A stretch of DNA of 36,474 nucleotides from the NCBI GenBank assembly GCA_910587105.1, contig CAJUMB010000034.1, forward strand, positions 1-36,474, given 5' to 3'. Positions 30,194 through 36,474 of this stretch are shown one piece after another. The notes beneath the pieces are model-generated. The model did not search any database. It was given only the letters and a program-made list of their open reading frames with translations, and was not told the origin of the DNA. The stretch is from an uncultured Lachnospiraceae bacterium. GTDB lineage: Bacteria; Bacillota; Clostridia; Lachnospirales; Lachnospiraceae. The position numbers were made by a program, and so were the translations under genes. Numbering within the stretch: position 1 is the stretch's first letter; each line of letters opens with the position of its first letter.

Positions 30194-31684
30194 GTGTTAG
30201 AGAAACTGGACCTGACGAAAGAAATGTCGAAAGAGGATTACCGGGACAGGATGGAAGTGCTGGAGGCGGAACTGGGAAGACTGCAGCGCCAGTGCAGGAA
30301 TCTGGGGATTCCGGTGATGATTGCTTTTGAGGGATATCCCGCTGCGGGCAAAGGGGTTCAAATCGGGGCCCTGATTCACGCGCTGGACCCAAGAGGATTT
30401 GAAGTCCATCCGGTCAAAAGGGAGACAGAAGAAGAACGGATGCGCCCATTTATGTGGCGCTTCTGGACAAAAATGCCAGCAAAAGGCAGGATTGCCTTGT
30501 ACGATACCAGCTGGTACGGCAGGGTGCTCTCAGACCGCTTTGAAAAAAATGTGGGAAAGAAGGACGTGGCTCGTGCTTTCGACTCCATTCTGTCATTTGA
30601 ACGGCAGCTCACCGATGACGGCGTGGTGCTGATTAAATTGTTTCTGGCTATTGACAAGGAGGAGCAGAAGAAGCGTTTCCAAAAGCTTTTGAAAAACAAA
30701 GAGACAGCCTGGAGGGTATCCGCCTCTGATAAAAGGTGCAGCAAAAACTTTGATGAATTTGAAAAAGTTTACGAGGAGATGCTTCAGAAAACCGATACAG
30801 ACTATGCGCCCTGGCATATCATTGAGTCCACAGACAGAAGGTTTGCCACGGTAAAAATTTATACCATTGTCATCAATGCCCTGGCGGAGAGTATTGAAAA
30901 AGCATCGGCAGGGAAAACGGCGGATAAGAAGAAAAGCCAGCTGATTGACGACCGGGTGCTGAAAGAATCTATATTGAGCAAAGTGGATTTGAGCCTGTCT
31001 TATTCCAAAAAAGAATACAGGGAAAAACTGAAGAAACTTCAGTCAAAAATCCAGCTTCTCCATGGGGAATTGTACCGGAGGCGCATTCCGGTGGTATTGG
31101 GATTCGAAGGCTGGGACGCAGGAGGAAAGGGAGGAGCCATCAAAAGGCTTACCGAGAAAATGGACCCCAGAGGTTACACCGTGATTCCCACAGCCTCCCC
31201 CAACGACTGGGAAAAGGCACATCACTATCTGTGGAGGTTCTGGCAGGCCATGCCCAAAGCCGGACATCTCTCCATATTTGACAGAACCTGGTACGGGAGG
31301 GTGATGGTAGAGCGCATTGAGGGTTTCTGCACCACAGGAGAGTGGCAGCGGGCTTACAAGGAAATCAACGACATGGAGCGGGATTTGTACGACGCAGGAG
31401 CCATTGTCCTGAAATTCTGGATGCAGATTGACAAAGATGAGCAGGAGCGGCGGTTCAAGGCCCGTCAGGAAAACCCTGAGAAACAGTGGAAAATCACAGA
31501 TGAAGACTGGAGAAACCGGGAAAAGTGGGATCAGTATGAGGAAGCGGTCAACGAGATGCTCATACGAACTTCCACGCCGCATGCTCCCTGGGTGGTGGTA
31601 GAAGGCAATGATAAGTATTATGCCAGGATAAAGGTGCTGGAGACGGTTGTGAGAGCCATTGAAAAACGGCTGGAGCGGGATTAA
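30194..31684 (+). CDS. pap: polyphosphate:AMP phosphotransferase (two-domain PPK2)
   Basis: This 496-residue protein has two tandem PPK2 domains. Domain one (about 1-235) has a P-loop GYPAAGKG (residues 47-54) and DTSWYGRV; domain two (about 260-496) has GWDAGGKGG (306-314) and FDRTWYGRV. Class II two-domain PPK2 enzymes use polyphosphate to convert AMP to ADP, with the C-terminal domain usually the active one. GTG 30194 is chosen as start because AGGAGG is 7 nt upstream; ATG 30188 would be only 1 nt from it. Its position after two AMP-releasing ligases suggests AMP recycling. Confidence 0.92.
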   Translation: MLEKLDLTKEMSKEDYRDRMEVLEAELGRLQRQCRNLGIPVMIAFEGYPAAGKGVQIGALIHALDPRGFEVHPVKRETEEERMRPFMWRFWTKMPAKGRIALYDTSWYGRVLSDRFEKNVGKKDVARAFDSILSFERQLTDDGVVLIKLFLAIDKEEQKKRFQKLLKNKETAWRVSASDKRCSKNFDEFEKVYEEMLQKTDTDYAPWHIIESTDRRFATVKIYTIVINALAESIEKASAGKTADKKKSQLIDDRVLKESILSKVDLSLSYSKKEYREKLKKLQSKIQLLHGELYRRRIPVVLGFEGWDAGGKGGAIKRLTEKMDPRGYTVIPTASPNDWEKAHHYLWRFWQAMPKAGHLSIFDRTWYGRVMVERIEGFCTTGEWQRAYKEINDMERDLYDAGAIVLKFWMQIDKDEQERRFKARQENPEKQWKITDEDWRNREKWDQYEEAVNEMLIRTSTPHAPWVVVEGNDKYYARIKVLETVVRAIEKRLERD

Positions 31685-31690
31685 GGCAGT

Positions 31691-31708
31691 ATTTTCAAAC
31701 ACGCTCTA
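31691..31708. repeat. solo TAGAG-type terminal repeat, right
   Basis: ATTTTCAAACACGCTCTA is the perfect inverted copy of 24250-24267, facing it across 7.4 kb, and starts 6 bp after the phosphotransferase stop. Confidence 0.6.
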
Positions 31709-31710
31709 GA

Positions 31711-31858
31711 GCGGCACCCGGCAGATACATGCCTGCCAGGTGCCGCAGGGGTATGCCCGGTACAGACGGCATCATGAGAACGTCATCGGTATGATGTACT
31801 CTCGGAATCACTCTTGACCTGCTTTCACAGAATCAGGCACAAAGGAACTCCGAGAGTA
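31711..31858 (+). other. structured region before ispF
   Basis: Two stems are present. GCGGCACC-c-GGCAG pairs with CTGCC-a-GGTGCCGC (31711-31746), very stable but without a T-run. TACTCTCGGA (31797-31806) pairs perfectly with TCCGAGAGTA (31849-31858). No gene fits here. The second repeat ends 32 bp before ispF and could be regulatory or the ends of a short mobile repeat. Confidence 0.45.
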
Positions 31859-31890
31859 TATTATGGCAGACAGGAGGAAAAAGCAAAAAC

Positions 31891-32427
31891 ATGCGTGCAG
31901 GAATTGGCTATGATGTACACAGATTGGTGGAAGGACGGGATTTGATACTGGGCGGTGTGAACATACCATACGAGAAAGGGCTTCTGGGCCATTCGGATGC
32001 GGATGTGCTGGTTCACGCCATCATGGATGCCCTGCTGGGGGCTGCGGCGCTGGGAGATATCGGTGTTCATTTCCCCGATACCAGTGAAGAATTCCGGGGC
32101 ATATCCAGCCTCAAGCTGCTTCAGAAAACAGGGGAAATGCTGGAGGAACATCTCTATCTGATTCAGAACATTGACGCTGTGATTATCGCCCAGAAGCCCA
32201 AAATGGCTCCCTACATCCCCCAGATGAAAAAAAACGTGGCGGATATTCTCTGTCTGGAGGAAAATCAGGTGAACATTAAGGCCACCACTGAGGAGGGCCT
32301 GGGATTTACCGGGGCAGGAGAAGGGATTTCTGCCCAGGCAGTCTGTTCTTTAGTACCGGCGCTGGATGCGCTGCCAGACGACAGGAGGGGGGCTGGCTGC
32401 GGAGGATGCGCAGGGTGTGGAGACTGA
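31891..32427 (+). CDS. ispF: 2-C-methyl-D-erythritol 2,4-cyclodiphosphate synthase, with Cys-rich tail
   Basis: This enzyme of the non-mevalonate isoprenoid pathway forms MEcPP from CDP-ME-2-phosphate. The start MRAGIGYDVHR carries metal ligands Asp8 and His10, with His42 in LVHAIMDALLGA; the TTEEGLGFTGAGEGI motif near residues 132-146 is intact. Family members have about 157 residues; this one has 178 owing to a tail RRGAGCGGCAGCGD with Cys170, 173 and 176. AGGAGG precedes the start. No ispD is adjacent; a terminator follows at 32495. Confidence 0.93.
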   Translation: MRAGIGYDVHRLVEGRDLILGGVNIPYEKGLLGHSDADVLVHAIMDALLGAAALGDIGVHFPDTSEEFRGISSLKLLQKTGEMLEEHLYLIQNIDAVIIAQKPKMAPYIPQMKKNVADILCLEENQVNIKATTEEGLGFTGAGEGISAQAVCSLVPALDALPDDRRGAGCGGCAGCGD

Positions 32428-32494
32428 AATATCAGCAAAAAGGGGAATGCAGTTTTTGGACACATTGGAGTATGTCTGGAAATTATTTTATGCG

Positions 32495-32527
32495 GTATGG
32501 CATTTTGGTGCTGTGCCGTATTTTTTT
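32495..32527 (+). terminator. terminator of ispF
   Basis: TATGGCA (32496-32502) pairs with TGCCGTA (32514-32520) with one wobble, and seven T's follow. Confidence 0.7.
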
Positions 32528-32533
32528 CCTGAC

Positions 32534-32562
32534 TTGAGGAAATGTCATGGCTATGTTAAAAT
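32534..32562 (+). promoter_or_regulatory. promoter of the PIN toxin-antitoxin pair
   Basis: TTGAGG (32534-32539), 17 bp and TAAAAT (32557-32562) with TG one base upstream, immediately after the ispF terminator. Confidence 0.65.
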
Positions 32563-32625
32563 TTAGGTATGACAGCTGTTTAAAAGTGTTAGAGAAAGAT
32601 TTGCATGATATGCGGGGGTGTATGT

Positions 32626-32838
32626 ATGACAGCATTGAGACGGAGTGCTATTGAAGAACTACAGAAAATACCAGAAGAAAAATTGGGTGCAGTCCTCCAA
32701 TTTATTACTGAATTAGCAGAGGAGAAAACGCCAGAAGAAAAACATTGGGATTTGGATCAATTTGTAATGCCGCCGACGGAAAGAGGACAGGATGCAGAGA
32801 GATATGTGAGGATGTTGAGGGACAATGACAGATTATAG
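32626..32838 (+). CDS. antitoxin partner of the PIN toxin
   Basis: This 70-residue protein starts MTALRRSAIEELQKIPEEKLGAVLQFITELAEE, helical, with an acidic/basic tail, as in small antitoxins paired with PIN nucleases. ATG 32626 follows GGGGGTG at 7 nt; an upstream in-frame ATG at 32605 adds ICGGVC and is less likely. Its end overlaps the toxin start by 14 nt. DNA binding is assumed from the role; no clear HTH or AbrB motif is visible. Confidence 0.72.
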   Translation: MTALRRSAIEELQKIPEEKLGAVLQFITELAEEKTPEEKHWDLDQFVMPPTERGQDAERYVRMLRDNDRL

Positions 32839-33247
32839 ACGGGTATTTCTAGATACTGCACCAATTATATATTTTTTGGAACACCATAATTTATATATGA
32901 AAAAGATGAAAGATTTTTTTGAAATGTGCCTTACCTATCATTTACAAGTTGTTACCTCGACAATCACTATTGAGGAATATCTTGTATTTCCGTATGCGAA
33001 TGGAAAAATGGAACTGATTGAAAACTTTAAGCGGTTCATAGAGTACATGAAGATTGAGATTATTAATATCGATAGTGAGATTGCGGAGAAGGCGGCGGAA
33101 ATCAGGGGGCAGTTTAAACATTTCAAGGCTATGGACTCTTTGCAGATCGCGGCGGCAGTGGTCAGTAAATGTGACATGTTTTTTACAAATGATAAACAGT
33201 TAAGACAGGAAAAGGAGCTGCCATGTATGACAATAGATGATTTATAA
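32825..33247 (+). CDS. PIN-domain ribonuclease toxin (VapC-like)
   Basis: This 140-residue protein has a PIN nuclease fold. The acidic metal-binding residues are Asp10 (VFLDTAPIIYFLE), Glu50 or Glu51 (TIEEYLV), Asp104 (AMDSLQIAAA) and Asp123 (FFTNDKQL), all where expected, so it is likely an active ribonuclease toxin held in check by the protein coded just upstream. Overlapping reading frames indicate coupled translation. The coding sequence is more AT-rich than ispF and the dehydrogenase beside it, consistent with transfer. Confidence 0.88.
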   Translation: MTDYRRVFLDTAPIIYFLEHHNLYMKKMKDFFEMCLTYHLQVVTSTITIEEYLVFPYANGKMELIENFKRFIEYMKIEIINIDSEIAEKAAEIRGQFKHFKAMDSLQIAAAVVSKCDMFFTNDKQLRQEKELPCMTIDDL

Positions 33248-33343
33248 AGATATTCTAAAAAGTATTAAAAATTCAATCTTGGATTGAGATAAATGCGGCT
33301 CTTACCTATTCCAATTAGGAATCGTATAAAGGAAAAGAAAGAA

Positions 33344-33372
33344 TTGTTTACAGGGCAGGGAATCGCTATACT
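33344..33372 (+). promoter_or_regulatory. promoter of the aldehyde dehydrogenase gene
   Basis: TTGTTT (33344-33349), 17 bp and TATACT (33367-33372), 60 bp before the start codon. Confidence 0.6.
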
Positions 33373-33432
33373 GAATTATTATACCAGTAATACTATCTGC
33401 AGAAGAGATATTTCAGAACAGGAGGAGAGTAG

Positions 33433-34854
33433 ATGCGGGAATTTGACCTGTTTATCAATGGGGAATGGGTACGGCCAAAAGAGGAAAACTGGATTGAAAA
33501 CAAAAACCCAGCTACAGGCGAAGTTTTCTGCCGTGTCTGTGCGGCTGGGAAACAGGAAGCGGAAGACGCGCTGGCAGGAGCCGATGCTGCCAGGAAAAGC
33601 TGGGGGAAAACACTTGCGAAAGAGCGGGAGCGTATACTACTGAGAGCGGCTGGCTATCTGGAGGCAAATAAGGAAAAATATCTGCCTGTCCTGATAGATG
33701 AGAGCGGGTCTTCCATAACAAAAATGTCAGCTGAAATTGACAGCTGTGTGGATCTTATCCGGACAGCAGCCGGAGAGTGCTGCCGGATTACCGGCGGTGT
33801 GATACAGGGAGAGTATCCCAATCATCTGTCCTATTATACCCGGAATCCATTGGGGATAGTTGTGGGAATCGCGCCTTTTAATTATCCGTTGTTCTTGGCA
33901 ATCGACAAAGCAGCCTTTGCCCTTGCCATGGGAAATACATTCATCTTGAAACCATCCTCCCACACGCCGGTATCCGGACTGGTCATAGCAGAATGCATGG
34001 AACAGGCGGGACTGCCCAAAGGAGTATTGAGTGTTCTGCCCGGCCCCGGACAGGTGGTAGGAGACATTCTGGCAGCAGATCCCAGGGTAAAAATGGTGGC
34101 GCTCACAGGCTCCAGTGCTCTGGGAAGAAAGATAGCCCAGAAAGCAGCAGCTTCTTTTAAACGCTGTTCTCTGGAGCTGGGCGGCAAAAATCCTATGTTA
34201 ATATTAAAAGATTTTGACCCGGAAAAGGCGGCAGATCTGGCCTCCTTTGGAGGGTATTTCCATCAGGGGCAGATCTGTATGGCAGCTGGCAGGGTTGTGG
34301 CAGAAAGTCCCATTTACGAAAAGTTCTGTGAGGTGCTGGCAAAAAGAGCAAAAGCAACAGTTGTGGGCGATCCCCACAATCCTGAAACAGTGGTAGGCCC
34401 GTTGATTGATGAAAGGCAGTGCCAGGTTTTAGACGAGCTGGTGGATGACGCAGTTTCCAAGGGGGCAAGGGTTCTTGCCGGGGGCAGGCACAGGGGGCCT
34501 TATTATGAGCCCACACTGCTTGCAGATGTGACCCAGGAAATGAAAGTCTTTTATGAAGAATGTTTTGGCCCGGTAATCAGTGTGGTTTGTGCGTCGGACG
34601 TCCGTCACGGGCTGGAGCTGTGCAATGATAACCAGTATGGGCTGTCAAGCGCAATACTCACCAATGACATTACCCTGGCGCTGTCTCTGGCAGAAGAAAT
34701 GGAAGCCGGTATGGTGCATATCAATGAGTCTACTGTGGTAGGATCCACAAGGGCGCCTTTTGGGGGTGTCAAGATGAGCGGTATCGGAAGAGAAAACGGT
34801 TCATTCTCAGCAGAAGAATATACAGAAATAAAGTGGATTACGGTGCAGCACTAA
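33433..34854 (+). CDS. NAD(P)-dependent aldehyde dehydrogenase
   Basis: This 473-residue enzyme oxidises an aldehyde to the carboxylic acid through a thioester. The active-site set is complete: Asn150 (APFNYP), Lys173 (ILKPSS), Glu248 (LELGGKNP) and nucleophile Cys282 (GQICMAAGR). QGQICMAAGR is typical of the branch with benzaldehyde/vanillin and semialdehyde dehydrogenases. AGGAGG precedes the ATG, and a strong terminator follows. Nearby CoA ligases and an LpdD-like gene make an aromatic aldehyde plausible, but this is inference. Confidence 0.92.
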   Translation: MREFDLFINGEWVRPKEENWIENKNPATGEVFCRVCAAGKQEAEDALAGADAARKSWGKTLAKERERILLRAAGYLEANKEKYLPVLIDESGSSITKMSAEIDSCVDLIRTAAGECCRITGGVIQGEYPNHLSYYTRNPLGIVVGIAPFNYPLFLAIDKAAFALAMGNTFILKPSSHTPVSGLVIAECMEQAGLPKGVLSVLPGPGQVVGDILAADPRVKMVALTGSSALGRKIAQKAAASFKRCSLELGGKNPMLILKDFDPEKAADLASFGGYFHQGQICMAAGRVVAESPIYEKFCEVLAKRAKATVVGDPHNPETVVGPLIDERQCQVLDELVDDAVSKGARVLAGGRHRGPYYEPTLLADVTQEMKVFYEECFGPVISVVCASDVRHGLELCNDNQYGLSSAILTNDITLALSLAEEMEAGMVHINESTVVGSTRAPFGGVKMSGIGRENGSFSAEEYTEIKWITVQH

Positions 34855-34860
34855 CGGAAA

Positions 34861-34902
34861 AGCAGCCGCTTCACAACCGTACTGGGTTGTGGGGCGGCTT
34901 TT
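34861..34902 (+). terminator. terminator of the aldehyde dehydrogenase gene
   Basis: GCCGC-tt-CACAACC (34865-34878) pairs with GGTTGTG-gg-GCGGC (34885-34898) around a short loop, followed by TTTT. Confidence 0.75.
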
Positions 34903-34922
34903 GGCAGTTTGTTTGAGAATAA

Positions 34923-34969
34923 TTATGACTCAGGAATCAAATAATATAATGATTCGCGTGTATGAATCA
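34923..34969 (+). promoter_or_regulatory. promoter with repeated GAATCA sites before lpdD-like/LysR genes
   Basis: TATAAT (34945-34950) has only a weak -35 (TTATGA, 34923-34928), typical of an activator-dependent promoter. Half-sites GAATCA (34934-34939), TGATTC (34950-34955) and GAATCA (34964-34969) form inverted pairs around the -10 box. The LysR-family protein coded downstream is the likely binder. Confidence 0.55.
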
Positions 34970-35048
34970 ATCATTTACTCCATCTTCGTGGTGTTGGAAA
35001 TCAATTTCGCAATGATCCATTAGCAAATTAAGGAAAGAGGTGTTATAA

Positions 35049-35480
35049 TTGCTGTATCAGATTAATGAAGAAACACAGCGCAGTTTAAAGCAGTATTTAA
35101 TAACGATCCATGAGGGAAGATATGAGGTGCATTTGAGGGCTGTCAGATGCGGTGTGGATTGGAACGTAATTATTACAGGGGGAGACCGCCATCATGTGGG
35201 TGCACTTGCCCTGGGGATGCCTGCTCATATTGATGGGGACAGGAGCCGCCCTACGGTTTCTGTCAGTTCACTCTGTGTTCCCGGACACAAGGACGATGAG
35301 CTGGCGCGGCTTGCCGCCTGTGAATTGGTGCAGCATTTTGCGGCGACGGTGTCAGTATCTGTGGGGATACATATGGACAAGGCATCGGGAGAGGATATCA
35401 GCTGGTTTTGCAAGGCCGCCCTTCTGTGCTGCAGGAAACTGGAAGAACAAGTCAAAATGACAGATTGTGGGAATGAGTGA
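35049..35480 (+). CDS. LpdD-like protein (prenylated-flavin decarboxylase accessory)
   Basis: This 143-residue protein has a beta-rich core with GGDRHHVGALALG (about 44-56), VPGHKDDELARLAACEL (about 77-93) and VGIHMDKASGEDI (about 104-116). These motifs match, from memory, the LpdD/gallate-decarboxylase subunit D family that helps UbiD-type enzymes with prenylated flavin. It starts at TTG 35049 with GAGG 8 nt upstream. No UbiD or UbiX partner is in the window. It overlaps the LysR start, so the two are co-expressed. The assignment rests on motif recall. Confidence 0.65.
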   Translation: MLYQINEETQRSLKQYLITIHEGRYEVHLRAVRCGVDWNVIITGGDRHHVGALALGMPAHIDGDRSRPTVSVSSLCVPGHKDDELARLAACELVQHFAATVSVSVGIHMDKASGEDISWFCKAALLCCRKLEEQVKMTDCGNE

Positions 35481-36378
35481 AGTGACATTTGAACAGTTAG
35501 AATTTTTTATGCTGATTGAGAAATATAAAAGTTTTTCCAGAGCTGCAGAGGAGAATTATCTTTCTCAGTCCACCATATCGAAAAAGATTAAAGCTCTTGA
35601 GAAAGAACTGGGTGTGGAGTTATTTATCCGCGCGGCCAGAAATACCGAGTTGACTGATGCCGGAAAAGAATTTTCCTTGTTTGCCCATCGTGTGATGAAT
35701 GAATATTACATGATGAAGCAGACATTGAAGGATTTTGGGAAAAACAGAAAGAAGCTGGTGATCTGTGCCATCCCCATAGCGCCCAAATTCGGACTGCTGA
35801 AAGTAATCCGTGCATTCTGCCAGTACTATACAAATGTAGATGTGGAATTAATCGAACAGAATACGGACTCCATTATAAGGTCATTGGAACAGGGAAACTG
35901 TGATATGGCGTTTATCCGCAGAAGATACATTCCGGACAGGGAATACAGTGCATATCCTCTCTTGAAAGATGAATTGGTGCTGGTGGTGGGGAAGAAACAT
36001 CCCTTGGCAAAGGAACGGAGTATTTTTCTCAGAGACGCCAGATATGAAAATTTCATTTTTCTGGGGACAAATACAGGATTGTACCGGATTTGCATGGACG
36101 AGTGTAAAAAAGCCGGTTTTATTCCCAGGGCGAAAGAGCGGAATATCCGCATCGAGACCTTAGAGGAGCTGCTGGTGGAGGGGGATTGCGCCTCTTTGCT
36201 GATGAACAGTGCCGCTCAGCGTCTATCTTCCGACCAGCTGAAAATTATATCGTTAAAAGAACATCCCCAGATGGATGTGTGTCTTGTGGTGAAGCTGAAA
36301 CAGCTGACAGATCTGAAGAAAACATTTATTGAATTTGCAACCGATTATATGTTAGATGAATATAATCAGGATGTTTGA
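35473..36378 (+). CDS. LysR-family transcriptional regulator
   Basis: This 301-residue regulator has an N-terminal winged HTH (FEQLEFFMLIEKYKSFSRAAEENYLSQSTISKKIKALEKELGVELF) and a C-terminal type 2 periplasmic-binding-like effector domain (about 90-295). The start is ATG 35473 or GTG 35467; the ATG overlaps the previous stop by 8 nt. It probably regulates the lpdD-like promoter through the GAATCA sites and perhaps genes outside the window on the right. The effector is unknown. Confidence 0.9.
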   Translation: MSEVTFEQLEFFMLIEKYKSFSRAAEENYLSQSTISKKIKALEKELGVELFIRAARNTELTDAGKEFSLFAHRVMNEYYMMKQTLKDFGKNRKKLVICAIPIAPKFGLLKVIRAFCQYYTNVDVELIEQNTDSIIRSLEQGNCDMAFIRRRYIPDREYSAYPLLKDELVLVVGKKHPLAKERSIFLRDARYENFIFLGTNTGLYRICMDECKKAGFIPRAKERNIRIETLEELLVEGDCASLLMNSAAQRLSSDQLKIISLKEHPQMDVCLVVKLKQLTDLKKTFIEFATDYMLDEYNQDV

Positions 36379-36381
36379 CTT

Positions 36382-36415
36382 TAGAGTGTGTCTTAAAAAT
36401 CATTCTTGCCATCTG
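36382..36415. repeat. second copy of the TAGAG MITE end, truncated
   Basis: This copy matches the first 34 bp of the element at 8224 with one difference, then departs sharply after CATCTG. It lies 4 bp after the LysR stop codon. The 164-bp element here is therefore interrupted or only its left end remains. Confidence 0.7.
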
Positions 36416-36474
36416 GACTTATGTCAATACTTTGGACAAAAAAAGTCGAAAGATTATGCTTCTTTTTTTAGTTC
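36416..36474 (-). mobile_element. possible insertion-sequence end inside the MITE copy
   Basis: Immediately after the MITE homology the sequence reads GACTTATGTCAATACTTTGG and then becomes A/T-run rich. On the minus strand it resembles the 3' end region of an IS3-type element, which would explain the break in the repeat. Too little is in the window to identify it. Confidence 0.3.

Noticed and set aside
31711..31746. Possible terminator for the phosphotransferase gene
   Set aside because: The stem is strong but no T-run follows on either strand, so I list it only as a structured region.
33293..33643. Frame of 116 codons ahead of and within the aldehyde dehydrogenase gene
   Set aside because: It overlaps the dehydrogenase in another frame, lacks a ribosome site, and its start region contains the dehydrogenase promoter.
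1..36474. CRISPR arrays, tRNA or rRNA genes
   Set aside because: No regularly spaced short repeats, tRNA cloverleaf or rRNA-like conserved stretch was seen.

Overview
The window looks like a chromosomal segment of a low-to-mid GC gut Firmicute, most likely a Lachnospiraceae (Blautia/Clostridium cluster XIVa type). The reasons are strong AGGAGG ribosome sites, sigma-A promoters, NupABC and RbsABC-type importers, tandem phenylacetate-CoA ligase/ACT genes, and many decayed mobile elements. All identifications come from reading the sequence and recalling families; no search was run.

Layout. (1) 1-2,600: worn remains of an integrative element: three overlapping small genes running off the left edge, a self-regulated-looking Cro-like repressor, a compact type I toxin/antisense-RNA locus, and pseudogene fragments including a cytidylate kinase-like C-terminus. 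(2) 2,629-3,221: a YafQ/antitoxin pair. (3) 3,310-8,205, minus strand: a complete BMP-family nucleoside-type ABC importer, with a 164-bp near-palindromic MITE-like element in its leader. (4) 8,434-11,263, minus: split beta-galactosidase lacL/lacM. (5) 11,534-13,337: an AT-rich 1.7-kb island bounded by 87-bp direct repeats, holding a catalytically dead integrase remnant, a probable antitoxin/ADP-ribosyltransferase (DUF3990) pair, a transposase remnant and an orphan promoter. (6) 13,622-25,059, plus: a PfkB kinase and a long carbohydrate/polyol operon: UroD-fold methyltransferase-like protein, RbsB/A/C importer, two zinc dehydrogenases, class II aldolase, FGGY kinase, then a DeoR regulator. A 24-bp perfect palindrome sits at the operon promoter and related half-sites precede pfkB. 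(7) 25,525-26,367: a solitary tyrosine recombinase. (8) 26,480-31,684: two phenylacetate-CoA ligase/ACT pairs followed by a two-domain polyphosphate:AMP phosphotransferase. (9) 31,891-33,247: ispF and a VapBC-like pair. (10) 33,433-36,378: an aldehyde dehydrogenase, an LpdD-like protein and a LysR regulator. The window ends in a second copy of the MITE end, apparently interrupted by another insertion.

How the genes work together. The operon at 14,716-24,182 reads as a self-contained route: import a sugar or polyol, oxidise it, phosphorylate it and split it by aldol cleavage. The first dehydrogenase resembles erythritol/L-threitol dehydrogenases, which suggests a short polyol. The UroD-like protein carries the His-x-Cys...Cys zinc pattern of corrinoid methyltransferases rather than looking like a haem enzyme, so a methylated substrate is possible. 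The CoA ligases release AMP and the neighbouring phosphotransferase can rephosphorylate AMP with polyphosphate, an attractive but unproven coupling. The strongest leads are the polyol/methyltransferase operon, the ligase-ACT-PAP cluster, the type I toxin locus, the DUF3990 island and the TAGAG-ended repeat family.
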